From positions 1-50,828 of the forward strand of contig URCV01000005.1 in assembly GCA_900546445.1 (NCBI GenBank): 50,828 bases of DNA, written 5' to 3'. Below the pieces are notes generated by a model, which saw only the letters and a program-made list of their open reading frames with translations, was not told the origin of the DNA and ran no database searches. The position numbers were made by a program, and so were the translations under genes. Shown here piece by piece: positions 41,528-50,559 of this stretch (position 1 is the first letter of the stretch; the number at the start of each line of letters is the position of its first letter). This DNA comes from an uncultured Bacteroidales bacterium. Lineage in GTDB: Bacteria; Bacteroidota; Bacteroidia; Bacteroidales; UBA932.

Positions 41528-42969
41528 TCGGGAATGCTCTTGAGAACTGCCTGAAGGTATTCCCATACTTTCTCTACTGATGGGATGTATGCGCCTTCGT
41601 CAGGGGAGTGAGGACTCATAAGGGTAGGACCGAATGATACCATGTCCCAGTTAGGATAAGCCCCTGAAAGAATACCGCACTCAAGTCCTGCGTGGATGGC
41701 CTTAACCTCCGGCTCTACTCCGTAAAGTGCTTTGTATACATCCTTCATTACGCTGAGTATCTCAGACTTAGGGTTAGGAGCCCAGCCTGAATATGCGCCG
41801 GTAAACTCTATCTTCGCACCTGCGAGCTCGAACACTGCCTTCATCTTTTCGCAAAGAGCTTCCTTAGCTGTGTCCACAGAGCTTCTAATCAAGCTCTTGA
41901 CTTCGTATTTTCCGTCCTTGACCTTAACTATGGCCATATTGTTCGATGTCTCCACGAGCCCCGGGATGGATGAGCTCATTCTCTCCACTCCGTCAGGACA
42001 AGCCGTAATGGCTCTGAGAATGGTAAGCGCGTCTTTTTCGTCTGCGTAAGGAGCGTCGCACTCCGTCTTCTCGAGCGAGATGGACATATTAGGGTCTGTG
42101 ACTGCGTATTCCTTAAGAATCTTTTCAGCCTCTGCCTCGATTAGGGCGCGAGCCTTGGCCTCATCCTTAATATAAAGCGTCGCGAAGCACTCACGTGCTA
42201 TGGCATTACGAAGGGAACCACCTTCGAGCTCTACGAGTTTGACGTCTTCGCCGGCGAGCAGTTTGAGAAGAATTCTGCTGGCTATCTTGCTGGCATTTGC
42301 CCTGTACAGGATGATGTCCATGCCGGAGTGGCCTCCCTGACAGCCCTTTACGCTGAATTTGAATGGGTGGTAACCCTCCGGACGAGCCTTAGTATCATAA
42401 GTGCCGCTAACTGAAGCGTCTACGCCGCCTGCGCATCCTACGTACAATTCGCCTTCGGTCTCGGAGTCGAGGTTAAGCAGGATTTCGCCTTTCAAGATGC
42501 CCGGCTCGAGAAGCTGTGCTCCCGTCATACCGGTCTCTTCGTCGTATGTGACGAGAATCTCGAGCGGTCCGTGAGGAATGTCGTCGCTTTCGGCGATGGC
42601 CAATGCCAATGCCACTCCCAAACCATTGTCTGCACCCAGGGTGGTTCCGCAGGCTTTAAGCCAATCTCCCTCTACGCGGGTTTCGATAGGGTCGTTAAGG
42701 AAGTCGTGAACTTTATCGGCGTTCTTCTGAGGTACCATATCCATATGGCCCTGAAGAACTACACCTTTACGATTTTCGTAGCCGGCAGTGGCAGGGATGC
42801 GGATTATGACGTTACCTGTCTTATCGGCAAATGTTTCGAAATTATGCTCCTTTCCCCAATTGAGGAGGTATTCCCTTATCTTTTCCTCGTGCTTCGAAGG
42901 ACGTGGAACTCGAGTTATCTTGTAGAAGTTATCCCATACGATAGATGGGGTCAAGTCTTTAATAGTCAT
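41512..42969 (-). CDS. pepD: Aminoacyl-histidine dipeptidase (M20 family)
   Basis: The 485-residue cytosolic zinc peptidase has VLQGHMDMVPQKN (metal His and Asp), GTTLGADNGLGVALALAIAE (bridging Asp) and LVTYDEETGMTGAQLL (catalytic Glu). The insertion domain with GCQGGHSGMDI follows, and the late HAGLECGILSGAYPNWDMVSFGP carries the last His. It splits Xaa-His and other dipeptides. Confidence 0.95.
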   Translation of the reverse strand: MTIKDLTPSIVWDNFYKITRVPRPSKHEEKIREYLLNWGKEHNFETFADKTGNVIIRIPATAGYENRKGVVLQGHMDMVPQKNADKVHDFLNDPIETRVEGDWLKACGTTLGADNGLGVALALAIAESDDIPHGPLEILVTYDEETGMTGAQLLEPGILKGEILLNLDSETEGELYVGCAGGVDASVSGTYDTKARPEGYHPFKFSVKGCQGGHSGMDIILYRANASKIASRILLKLLAGEDVKLVELEGGSLRNAIARECFATLYIKDEAKARALIEAEAEKILKEYAVTDPNMSISLEKTECDAPYADEKDALTILRAITACPDGVERMSSSIPGLVETSNNMAIVKVKDGKYEVKSLIRSSVDTAKEALCEKMKAVFELAGAKIEFTGAYSGWAPNPKSEILSVMKDVYKALYGVEPEVKAIHAGLECGILSGAYPNWDMVSFGPTLMSPHSPDEGAYIPSVEKVWEYLQAVLKSIPECEKK

Positions 42970-42987
42970 ATAGATATGTATTTAAAA

Positions 42988-43908
42988 TTAAAAATTCATC
43001 ATTTCGTTTACACCTAACTGGTAAACTGGTACTCGCAAATGGCATACCACGTGGTCGTAGTAGTAGATTTTTACGTTGCATACACTTGGTACGCAGTAGT
43101 AGATGGTCTGCCCATCAGATGTATCAGGCCGCGCTGCATTCAGTACGCAGTTAGCGTCCGTGCTGATTTCCAGATAGTAAGGAGTGCCTTCAGGCGAGCC
43201 GGCAGGGAGAACCCCCAGGCTTTCGCTGAAACAGAAGGCTTCGATTTTTCCCGATGTCTGTGCGGAAGGAATAAAATCGAAACTGACACTTTGTCCGAAA
43301 GAGTGGACTGTAGGGGAGAACAGGGCAAGCAGTTTTTCCTCGGCCTTGTTAAGTTCTTCCACTGCGGAGCGGAGCGCTTCTCCGGAATAAGTGGCGTCGG
43401 TGTTACCGGTAACTATGTCGTAACGGTCTTCCCTGTATTTGGCTATCTGAGCAGCTGCTTTCTTGGCACTCTCAAAGCTCTTCTTTTCATTCTTTTCCAG
43501 GGATACTTCCTTTACCGGGAAACTCTCGGCGTGCGAAATGTCGTGGGTGGCGGATTCGCGGCTTTGGCATATATAGCCGGCATCCAGCAGCATCCTGAAC
43601 TCGTCTCGATGCTCCGGAGTCAGATTGATGCTGTATCTTTTAGAGTGGTCAGCCTCGGTGGATGCACTGATGCTTATCTTCGAGATGCTGAAGTGGGTGC
43701 TGTCCTTCTCGATGTAGTCTATTCCGAGAAGGGATTTGCTGTAATGAGAGTAGGGACCGGCCTTAATGTCCTGTTCCATACTCTCTACTGTAACGGTGAT
43801 GACTGTCTTGGGAATACAGTAGATTACTTGCTGACCTTTCTCCTTCTTCGCATAGAGAGGGGAAAGCGTCGTCAATGCAAGCAGAATGGCAATGATGTAC
43901 TTTTTCAT
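42988..43908 (-). CDS. DUF4831 family secreted protein
   Basis: The 306-residue product starts at ATG 43908 with a signal peptide (MKKYIIAILLALTTLSPLYA). The upstream ATG at 43944 is rejected because it overlaps the acyltransferase end and disrupts the signal. The mature part shows YCIPKTVITVTVESMEQDIKAGPYSHYSKSLLGI and GYICQSRESAT. I recognise this as the DUF4831 pattern, common in Bacteroidales with unknown function. The N-terminal and C-terminal parts contain similar segments (IYCIPKTVITVTVE and IYYCVPSVCNVKIYY), suggesting an internal duplication. Confidence 0.78.
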   Translation of the reverse strand: MKKYIIAILLALTTLSPLYAKKEKGQQVIYCIPKTVITVTVESMEQDIKAGPYSHYSKSLLGIDYIEKDSTHFSISKISISASTEADHSKRYSINLTPEHRDEFRMLLDAGYICQSRESATHDISHAESFPVKEVSLEKNEKKSFESAKKAAAQIAKYREDRYDIVTGNTDATYSGEALRSAVEELNKAEEKLLALFSPTVHSFGQSVSFDFIPSAQTSGKIEAFCFSESLGVLPAGSPEGTPYYLEISTDANCVLNAARPDTSDGQTIYYCVPSVCNVKIYYYDHVVCHLRVPVYQLGVNEMMNF

Positions 43909-43913
43909 ACTCG

Positions 43914-44813
43914 TTAACATTTTTTCCAGCGTTTGTGAGACCACAGGTAATTTCCGGGGTCTTTTCGGATGTCGCTTTCCAATAGTTCGTAGTATCGGTC
44001 CATAATCTGCTGCACCGTCATGGTGGAAGCATTGTCGCAGATGGTCTTGAATTCCATCTCGTATTTCTTGTTTCCTTCGCGACGGGCCATCGAGAGATAG
44101 GTGACCGCGAGTGAGTATTTATTCGCCACTGCGGCACCTCCGCTCATAGTGCGGGTGCGCTGCCCCATAAAATCTACCATAATGTAGGATGGAGCCGTGA
44201 AATAAGGCCACTGGTCCGTAACCATAAAATAGTACATCTTCTTGTCCATATGGGTGAGAATGTGTCTTATGATATTCGACGATTCCACCAGGTTTTCGAA
44301 CTCCGGATGGCAGAACTTGCGGTTCTCCTTAAATATCTCGTCCCAGGTAGCATTCTTAAGTTTACGGTAGACTACGCTCGCATTGTCGAAGTTTACGGGC
44401 ATAGGCTTATCCGTATAGTTATAGAAAGGAATTCCCCCATAGAGTTCCCAGTTTCCTGAGTGAGAGCAAAGCACTATGGTGCCAGGGGCTGCATTATACA
44501 GCCTTTCTATCTCTTCAGGGTTTTTTATGGATACTATGTGCGAGCGGCGCAGCCTTTTTCCCTTACTTCCTCCGAACCAGATGGTTTCACATACTATCTG
44601 ACCGAAATGGAGGTAAAAGGCCTTGACGATTCCCTTTCTTTCTTTTTCGCTTAATTCAGGAAAGGCATTATCGATGTTAGTCTTTACTACGGCATATCGG
44701 TAACGCACCACTACGCGGGCTATCCAGCCTACGAAGTGGGCGTTAGCGTAGTGCACTCCCAGAGGAAGCGCAGCGAAAAGCCGCATGAAAAATCTGATAA
44801 TCCTCTTCTTCAT
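43914..44813 (-). CDS. Lipid A biosynthesis (LpxL/HtrB-like) acyltransferase
   Basis: The 299-residue protein has an N-terminal hydrophobic segment and the LPLAT block CSHSGNWELYGGIPFY (H-x4-E). The IMVDFMGQRTRTMSGGAAVANKYSLAVTYLSM segment corresponds to the second half of the active site. It is likely to acylate lipid A or another lipid at the inner membrane. Its start and the end of the POT gene share one base. Confidence 0.88.
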   Translation of the reverse strand: MKKRIIRFFMRLFAALPLGVHYANAHFVGWIARVVVRYRYAVVKTNIDNAFPELSEKERKGIVKAFYLHFGQIVCETIWFGGSKGKRLRRSHIVSIKNPEEIERLYNAAPGTIVLCSHSGNWELYGGIPFYNYTDKPMPVNFDNASVVYRKLKNATWDEIFKENRKFCHPEFENLVESSNIIRHILTHMDKKMYYFMVTDQWPYFTAPSYIMVDFMGQRTRTMSGGAAVANKYSLAVTYLSMARREGNKKYEMEFKTICDNASTMTVQQIMDRYYELLESDIRKDPGNYLWSHKRWKKC

Positions 44814-46369
44814 TAGTCTTGGGTAGCTGCTTCGATCTTTTTAAGCATAGCGAACATAATCACTGCAGAGATAAGGCAAAGTCCGATGAGGATGCCCCAG
44901 TTCGCCATAAGAGGAATCTTGTTCCAGAGTTTCGAAGGAATACCGCTGAGGTAGTTACCTATGGCGGTAGCTGCGAACCATCCACCCATCATCATACCCT
45001 TATACTTAGGAGGAGCGACTTTCGTAACGAAGCTCATACCCATAGGTGAGAGAAGGAGCTCGGCAAATGTCAGCGTAAGATAAGTGCTTATAAGCCAAGC
45101 CGGGCTAAGGAATGGCTGGGTCTGCGTACCCAAATCCTTAGGCGATGTAAGTCCGTTGGACGCTACTGTAATGATTACGAATCCCAGGGCAGCCACGAGC
45201 ATACCGAATGCGATTTTCTTAGGGGCGCTTGGCTCCTTGCCTTTCTTTGCCAATGCTCCGAAGAGGGCCATCGAGATAGGTGTGAGGGCTACGACGAAGA
45301 ATGGGTTGAACTGCTGGAAGTCCGAAGGCTGAGCTGCGATGGTCTTAGGCATCTCTGCGAAGAGTGCATAAGCGCCGCCCCACAGGGCCAACGTAACGAT
45401 TCCGGAGATGATCCGGCCTTTCTTCGTTTCTGACTGGAATGCAGAGAACAGGGTGTAGATGGAAACTGCGATGAGTGCCAAGCTTCCGATGTTGAACCAC
45501 AGTCTCATAGGACCTTCTACGGTGAGGTTGGTGTACTTCTTCGCGAAGAAGGTAAGCGCCGAACCATTCTGGTGGAATGCCATCCAGAAGAAGATTACTA
45601 CTGCGAATACGAGAACGAGGGCGATGAGCCTGTCCTTAGTCTGCTTAGGGGTAAGCTCCTTAACCGGCTCGCTGGAAGCGGCCTTGGCCTGCTTTGTGTT
45701 GACGTCGGCGTGCTTGAACCATTTTCTGCAAGAGAAATAGATGGCGATGGAGAGAATCAGTGAGATGCAGGCCACGCCGAAGCACATTCCGTAAGAGCCC
45801 GAAAGGGCTGCGAGGTATGCAGGGTCGGTATTGGCCGCGTCATAGACGAAACCAGCCTTAGAGAGCTGGAAGTTAGTGATGGCCTTAGCCATGGCAGGAG
45901 CGAACATGGCGCCGATGTTTATGGCCATATAGAAAAGGCTGAATGCGGAGTCGCGTTTCGCAGAGTATTTCGGGTCGTCGTAGAGGTTACCCACGATGAC
46001 CTGCAGATTGCCCTTGAACAAGCCAGTGCCCACTGCGATAAGGGCCAATCCGGCGAACATTACATACTTCGCCACGCCTAAGTCCGCAATAGGGAAGACC
46101 AGCGAGAGGTATCCGAGGAACATCACGCTGATACCTATCGTGACGCACTTGCCGTATCCTATCTTATCGGCCAATATTCCTCCGAAGAATGGCATGAAAT
46201 AAACGCCTGCGAGGAAAATGGCATAAACGTTTCCTGCTTGTGCTTCCGTCCATCCGAATTTAGCCTGCATGAGAAGGGCCAGGATGGCGAGCATCGTGTA
46301 GTAGCCAAATCGCTCTCCGGTATTCGCGAGAGCGAGGGCAAATAATCCTTTAGGTTGTCCTTTAAACAT
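44813..46369 (-). CDS. POT-family proton-dependent peptide transporter (MFS)
   Basis: The 518-residue protein has 12-14 hydrophobic segments. The PTR signature is LANTGERFGYYTMLAILALLMQ, followed by FFGGILADKIGYGK and the family segment DSAFSLFYMAINIGAMFAPAM. The N-terminal E-x-x-E-R motif of canonical POTs is here N-T-G-E-R. Such substitution affects proton coupling in studied POTs, but this form may be common in the phylum. It imports di- and tripeptides, which suits the peptidases nearby (PepD, C69). A TAAATTTG -7 element is on the minus strand at 46429-46422. Confidence 0.93.
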   Translation of the reverse strand: MFKGQPKGLFALALANTGERFGYYTMLAILALLMQAKFGWTEAQAGNVYAIFLAGVYFMPFFGGILADKIGYGKCVTIGISVMFLGYLSLVFPIADLGVAKYVMFAGLALIAVGTGLFKGNLQVIVGNLYDDPKYSAKRDSAFSLFYMAINIGAMFAPAMAKAITNFQLSKAGFVYDAANTDPAYLAALSGSYGMCFGVACISLILSIAIYFSCRKWFKHADVNTKQAKAASSEPVKELTPKQTKDRLIALVLVFAVVIFFWMAFHQNGSALTFFAKKYTNLTVEGPMRLWFNIGSLALIAVSIYTLFSAFQSETKKGRIISGIVTLALWGGAYALFAEMPKTIAAQPSDFQQFNPFFVVALTPISMALFGALAKKGKEPSAPKKIAFGMLVAALGFVIITVASNGLTSPKDLGTQTQPFLSPAWLISTYLTLTFAELLLSPMGMSFVTKVAPPKYKGMMMGGWFAATAIGNYLSGIPSKLWNKIPLMANWGILIGLCLISAVIMFAMLKKIEAATQD

Positions 46370-46438
46370 ATACTTAATTTATTTGTTATGCATTTAAGTC
46401 GTCTGCCATGGGTAAACCTTACAAATTTAATAAAAAAA

Positions 46439-47014
46439 TTAAAAAGTCTTACATATTTCTCGAACGCGCAGAATGGCATCTTCGACTTTTCTTTCCACTT
46501 CCTCTGCGGTGCTATAGTCCAGGTTGTGAGCTGAGACTGTAGTTACCTCACCTAAGGACCATAGACTTGACAGCGCCTTCAGATAGGTGCTGCCTTGCTC
46601 GCGATAGTCTCCGTCCGCGATGTCCATTCCGCGGGTGGTGATGTAAAGAAGATGTTTACATTTGCAGAGTCCGAAGCAGGTCTTTCCGTTATCTGCGAAA
46701 GTGATGTTGTAAAGGGATAGGTTCTCGAAAAAGGCCTTGAGGGCAGCAGGGAAGTTCATATCCCAGAATGGGGCGGCCACCACTATCCTGTCGGCAGCGG
46801 CCACTTTCATAGCAGTCACTATCGCCTTCTCGTCCACTTCTCCGCTGCATCTTTTGTTAAATATGTCTCTACTCATTGGCTGGAATCCCAGTTCGTCCAC
46901 ATCCAGAATTTCGATTTCATATTTTCCTTTCAATTCTTCGAGCGCGGCCTTCAGAATCCTCTCCGTACGGGACTCCGCGCGCATACAACAGTCTATTACA
47001 AGTAATTTGTTCAT
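46439..47014 (-). CDS. NAD(P)H-dependent oxidoreductase, flavodoxin-like fold
   Basis: The 191-residue protein has a flavodoxin_2 fold: LLVIDCCMRAESRTERILKAALEEL for the FMN phosphate loop, then DRIVVAAPFWDMNFPAALKAFFENLSLYNITFA, typical of AzoR/quinone reductases. It is the last gene of a minus-strand run. Substrate is unknown. Confidence 0.88.
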   Translation of the reverse strand: MNKLLVIDCCMRAESRTERILKAALEELKGKYEIEILDVDELGFQPMSRDIFNKRCSGEVDEKAIVTAMKVAAADRIVVAAPFWDMNFPAALKAFFENLSLYNITFADNGKTCFGLCKCKHLLYITTRGMDIADGDYREQGSTYLKALSSLWSLGEVTTVSAHNLDYSTAEEVERKVEDAILRVREICKTF

Positions 47015-47031
47015 TTATATAGTTTATTTGC

Positions 47032-47415
47032 TTACCATCCGAAGATGTTTCTCAGTAGCCACCATAGCAGTATCACTACTAAGAGAATGTATATTAACGC
47101 CGGCTTCGTCAGCGCCTGATAGAGTCTTTCCATCTTGGATTTGAAAATTCCGCTTATCAGTAGCATCGCCATATATGGAATCAGCAGGAAAAGCAGCCCA
47201 TTATATCGGAACGCCTGGCAGAAGTCGAGGTGTAGGAGTGAGTGTATGGCCCTCTGCGAACCGCATCCGGGACATTTGAATCCCGTAAGAGTAAAAAACA
47301 CGCATCGCGGAAACCATTTTTCGCCTGACGGGTCGAAATGGAAGAATATGACTACTCCCACTAGGCATAACAATACTACGCCCGTTATGGCGACTTTCCT
47401 CCGTAAAGGCTTCAT
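47032..47415 (-). CDS. DUF2752 membrane protein
   Basis: The 127-residue protein has three hydrophobic segments and the DUF2752 signature CPGCGSQRAIHSLLHLDFCQAF between segments 1 and 2. The CPGCG motif is a conserved Cys pair of unknown role. It is 17 nt from the reductase gene and 6 nt from the zinc-ribbon/CD225 gene. Confidence 0.85.
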   Translation of the reverse strand: MKPLRRKVAITGVVLLCLVGVVIFFHFDPSGEKWFPRCVFFTLTGFKCPGCGSQRAIHSLLHLDFCQAFRYNGLLFLLIPYMAMLLISGIFKSKMERLYQALTKPALIYILLVVILLWWLLRNIFGW

Positions 47416-47421
47416 CCGCTA

Positions 47422-47799
47422 CTATATGGACGTGATTACATCGTCAATGTCCAGCTCGCTGACACCGACCCAGACTAATAGTGCGATCCATGCCAGTATG
47501 ACTACCGCGCTGCAGACAATGCCTGCAATACTGAAACTGCGAGCTCTTCTGCTGGCTTTTTCTGCTTCGTCATAAAGGCCTTTCTGGTATTTCGACGACA
47601 CGTCGATGGCATTCAGAATTCCTATTAGTCCGAATGGAAGGCAGCACATCGCCGTGCAGACTATCGAGAGGGCGAGATAGGTGCGTGGGCAAGGTCTTGC
47701 GAACTTGTAGCCCGCGTCTTCTTTTAATGCCGCTCCGCAGTGCTGGCAGAAACTGTCTTGGTCACCTACCGGAAATCCGCATTGTGGACAATACATCAT
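47422..47799 (-). CDS. Zinc-ribbon plus CD225/dispanin-like membrane protein
   Basis: The 125-residue protein has an N-terminal zinc ribbon (CPQCGFPVGDQDSFCQHCG; four Cys). A two-helix domain follows with YLALSIVCTAMCCLPFGLIGILNAIDVSSKYQKGLYDEAEKASRRARSFS. This is the CD225/IFITM-like (dispanin) pattern. It probably sits in the inner membrane with the zinc ribbon in the cytosol. Function unknown. Confidence 0.85.
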   Translation of the reverse strand: MMYCPQCGFPVGDQDSFCQHCGAALKEDAGYKFARPCPRTYLALSIVCTAMCCLPFGLIGILNAIDVSSKYQKGLYDEAEKASRRARSFSIAGIVCSAVVILAWIALLVWVGVSELDIDDVITSI

Positions 47800-47807
47800 A
47801 AATGGAG

Positions 47808-48119
47808 TTATTTGAGATAATTTCCGTCGCCGTCCTTATAGGTGTTGCAAGCGATCATTATAAGGTCTACGATGTACCAGATTCCGCAACCGCCACCGGT
47901 AAGCAGCATAAGGATGCCTGTAGCTATGTTTTTAGTGTAGAATCTGTGAAGGCCAAGTACTCCTCCAAATGCGCATAGAAGAAGCGCGATAAGCCATCTC
48001 TCGTCGTTTTTAACCGGGGGCGTATAGCTCTGATTGGAAGCGTTTAGCGGCTGTCCGCATTTGGGGCAGAAAGAAGCGCCGTCTTCGTGGGGCGCACCAC
48101 ATTTAGGACAATACATCAT
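47808..48119 (-). CDS. Zinc-ribbon plus TM2-domain membrane protein
   Basis: The 103-residue protein begins MMYCPKCGAPHEDGASFCPKCG (zinc ribbon). The TM2 domain then follows: ALLLCAFGGVLGLHRFYTKNIATGILMLLTGGGCGIWYIVDLIMIAC. Zinc-ribbon start and spacing resemble the CD225 gene 8 nt downstream, so the two may share an ancestor for the N-terminus. Its start overlaps the stop of the UPF0104 gene by 17 nt. Confidence 0.87.
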   Translation of the reverse strand: MMYCPKCGAPHEDGASFCPKCGQPLNASNQSYTPPVKNDERWLIALLLCAFGGVLGLHRFYTKNIATGILMLLTGGGCGIWYIVDLIMIACNTYKDGDGNYLK

Positions 48120-49092
48120 AACTTTGAAATTTAAGGTTTGTTTTTACACAGGACATTATTCCGAGTACTATGAGAAGTACGGCGTGGAGTTCGTGCTGAA
48201 GGGTGGCAAAAAGAATCCCTATGTTCCAGTCTATTCCATAAATGGCTGAAAGACATAGAGCTATCAGATAGTGATAGGCTCCGACTCCTCCAGGTACCGG
48301 GATTACCGATGCGAGGTTTCCTACGGCTGCGAGCAGCAGGGCATCGTAGACGTTAAGTCCGGAAAGCGCCGGAACTGCCTGCAGGATAAAGTGGTACATC
48401 AATATGTAGAATATCCAGAGCAGCGCCGACAGTGCCAGAAATGCTCCCTTGTTATGAATCTTCCTGAAAGAGATGAATCCTTGGCCGACACCGCCGAGGA
48501 AATTGGCCACGGCGCCGCAGACCTTGTTAGCCCGCCGAAATCTGAAGCACAGGCAGATGATGAGCACTAATGCCGCGATTCCGCATCCTGCCCATATCAG
48601 TGTGGTGCTGCTGCTTGTCACCGGTGCGACGATGTGCTGCGTGAAAAACTCGCCGATAGCATCGCTGCCGCTCAGTATCGCTATGAATGCCAATAATATA
48701 ATGGCCAATGCATCCCACGCCCGCTCCATTATTTCGGTGCCCAGGACGGCGTCGTAATTGGCCCCGCCCCTGCATGCAAATGCGCAGCGCACCAATTCCC
48801 CTGAACCGGAGAGGATGGCGTTCGTGAGGTTGCCGATGTTGTTAGCGTGCCAAGTGGTCCGGGTGCTGATGTTCGCATCGAGCGGCTTGAGCATCACTTT
48901 CCAGCGAAGGGCTCTAATCCAGATGGTCGCCAGAACGCAGAGAAGGAAGAGCACTATGAACCCCCATCGAGTACACTTCAGGTTTTCCCAGAAATCGGCC
49001 CAATTTATCCCTTTGAACGCCATGTAGATAAGTGTTATGGCCAGCAGAAGGGAAACTCCTAGTTTCATTAGTTTTTTCAACTTGGTGCTCAT
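48103..49092 (-). CDS. UPF0104/lysylphosphatidylglycerol synthetase TM-like membrane protein
   Basis: The 329-residue protein has eight or so hydrophobic helices and the family pattern FIVLFLLCVLATIWIRALRWKVML, NAILSGSGELVRCAFACRGG, and a late VIPVPGGVGAYHYLIALCLSAIYGI. It resembles the flippase-like part of MprF/AglD, without an aminoacyl-transferase domain. Likely role: lipid flipping or transport. It heads a five-gene minus-strand run to 46439. Confidence 0.87.
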   Translation of the reverse strand: MSTKLKKLMKLGVSLLLAITLIYMAFKGINWADFWENLKCTRWGFIVLFLLCVLATIWIRALRWKVMLKPLDANISTRTTWHANNIGNLTNAILSGSGELVRCAFACRGGANYDAVLGTEIMERAWDALAIILLAFIAILSGSDAIGEFFTQHIVAPVTSSSTTLIWAGCGIAALVLIICLCFRFRRANKVCGAVANFLGGVGQGFISFRKIHNKGAFLALSALLWIFYILMYHFILQAVPALSGLNVYDALLLAAVGNLASVIPVPGGVGAYHYLIALCLSAIYGIDWNIGILFATLQHELHAVLLIVLGIMSCVKTNLKFQSYDVLS

Positions 49093-49321
49093 AACCTCGC
49101 AAATTTAGTAAAAATTAAAATAATACCTGCTTCATTTTAAGGTAACTTTTCGGTCCAACTGAGTTTTCCTGATTTTGATTGACCTGATATCGTTCTAACC
49201 CTAGAAGATGTTGACTCTTGTTATACGTTATTTCTGAGATTTCAGGTATTTATTACTGATATTTGTTTACTCTCCGTGGCTTGTCTAGTCTGCTTAGGAC
49301 TGAAAATGGTTGACTCAAAAG

Positions 49322-49355
49322 AGTTTTGTCCGGCGAAATGCGGGTTTTGCCGGAT
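49322..49355 (+). repeat. Repeat C, distant copy
   Basis: GTTTTGTCCGGCGAAATGCG and the following TTTTGCCGGA match the tandem copies at 26639-26780, with TCCGG/CCGGA arms preserved. Confidence 0.65.
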
Positions 49356-49358
49356 GGG

Positions 49359-49477
49359 GCGCTCGCAGCAAAAGACACCCTTCGGACGGGCCTTTCCATT
49401 TCTGACGAAATGGTTCCCTCCACTAAGCCGTGGATGGCATTGCCCTCAGGGTGTATTGCTTGCTCGCGGAAGGCCCG
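49359..49477 (+). repeat. Repeat A, copy 3
   Basis: The outer stem is ACACCCT (49375-49381) with AGGGTGT (49448-49454). Both sides changed relative to copy 1 (ACACCCC with GGGGTGT), which keeps the pairing. The inner hairpin CCATTTC-TGAC-GAAATGG is retained with one loop change. Confidence 0.85.
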
Positions 49478-49504
49478 CAAAATGTTGTGGAGGCTTCCGC
49501 CAAT

Positions 49505-49564
49505 TCACTTTGGCAAGGAGGATGGCGTAGAACGCACTCTGTTAAGGGTGGCTTGCCAAAGTGA
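49505..49564 (+). repeat. Repeat B, copy 2
   Basis: Perfect 13-bp arms TCACTTTGGCAAG and CTTGCCAAAGTGA enclose the same central sequence as copies 1 and 3, including GCGTAGAACGC. Confidence 0.88.
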
Positions 49565-49662
49565 TTTTGACGACTCGCTTGAGTATGGGCAGCGTTGTTA
49601 TCGGCACTTTCAGAAGTGTGTCTACGGCACACAAAGACTCAAAAGGTAGTGCCTACAAAGCA

Positions 49663-49974
49663 CTATAACTCGAATTTTGGCAGAATTTGAATGCCAAGAC
49701 ATCTTTCAATCTTTGATATGGTCTCAAGGGAAAGGTTCTCCTGACCCTTCAGAACTTTGGAAACATACTGCTGACTGCAGCCCATCAATTCCGAGAGTTG
49801 CTTCTGCGACATACCCAATTCATCCATCTTGGACAGCATCATTATGGCTATGCGCTGCGAGTAGCGAAGCCAGGACTTATTCTGCATGCGCCACTGGGCA
49901 TTCTCACACCATTTTGAAGGTGTCGCGGACTGATGTTCTCTCAGTTTTGAGATTGTTGCTGATGAAGTTCCCAT
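49663..49974 (-). CDS. XRE-family HTH antitoxin (HigA-like)
   Basis: The 103-residue protein has an N-terminal leader (MGTSSATISKLREHQSATPSKW) and a helix-turn-helix MSQKQLSELMGCSQQYVSKVLKGQENLSLETISKIERCLGI (about residues 55-95). It follows the putative toxin gene by 18 nt. Toxin-first order matches HigBA modules, where the antitoxin also represses the operon. Confidence 0.83.
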   Translation of the reverse strand: MGTSSATISKLREHQSATPSKWCENAQWRMQNKSWLRYSQRIAIMMLSKMDELGMSQKQLSELMGCSQQYVSKVLKGQENLSLETISKIERCLGIQILPKFEL

Positions 49975-49992
49975 TATAACCTCCTTTTATTA

Positions 49993-50541
49993 TTAAAACT
50001 CTTTTAGATAATCATCGAAAGAGTCCTTATCCGTAATGTTGTTATCAAGCATAAATTGGCGAACTTTCTCCATTTTAGACAGTTCCTCAAGTGTATGCTC
50101 ACGTTCCTGCATTGTTCGCGTCAGTTTAATTGCGCCTCCCGTAATTACATAAATGCCAGGTTCCAACTTAATGGCATAAATGCGCAACCAAGATGCGTGC
50201 TTCGGTGTGTTATGTAGACGAGCCTTCTCTTTTCCGAGAAGCATCTCTGAAGTGCGATTGTTGTCAAGTGGGCGGAACAATTCGTCCAAATTGGCATTAG
50301 GAGAGATGTCCATAATAAGGCACTGGAGCCTTTCGCTGTCTTCGATTGTATCGTAGATTGCCTCATTCACGTCTGTAATCTTGAAGTATGATATAAGATC
50401 TTCCAGATTCACCTTGAAGAAATTTCTCAACCACATCACATCATTCCACTGTTCGAGGATTGAATCAAGCACATTGTCCATGTCGTCATCGTATCTGACA
50501 GCCCAAAGTTTTTCGTTTTCTGTTATCTGATCAAAAGTCAT
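49993..50541 (-). CDS. Putative toxin partner of the HTH gene (HigB/RelE-like by context)
   Basis: The 182-residue protein has a helical N-terminal half (EQWNDVMWLRNFFKVNLEDLISYFKITDVNEAIYDTIED) and a C-terminal segment SWLRIYAIKLEPGIYVITGGAIKLTRTMQEREHT. The latter resembles the beta-sheet end of RelE/HigB ribonucleases (expected turn and GxxKLT). It belongs to a group often found beside XRE genes in Bacteroides, and is longer than classic RelE toxins. Toxic activity is not proven. Confidence 0.65.
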   Translation of the reverse strand: MTFDQITENEKLWAVRYDDDMDNVLDSILEQWNDVMWLRNFFKVNLEDLISYFKITDVNEAIYDTIEDSERLQCLIMDISPNANLDELFRPLDNNRTSEMLLGKEKARLHNTPKHASWLRIYAIKLEPGIYVITGGAIKLTRTMQEREHTLEELSKMEKVRQFMLDNNITDKDSFDDYLKEF

Positions 50542-50559
50542 ACTTAATTCTCATTTTTG

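Larger units (their letters stand above)
49093..49662. other. Gene-free interval with repeats C, A, B and a D-like hairpin
   Basis: From 49093 to about 49320 nothing recognisable is seen. Then repeat C (49322-49355), repeat A (49359-49477), repeat B (49505-49564) and a D-like hairpin GTGTG-CACAC (about 49616-49632) follow. No credible gene is present. Confidence 0.75.

Noticed and set aside
50542..50554. Mini reading frame MRIKYDF before the toxin gene
   Set aside because: Only seven codons and out of frame with the toxin; could be a leader but nothing supports it.
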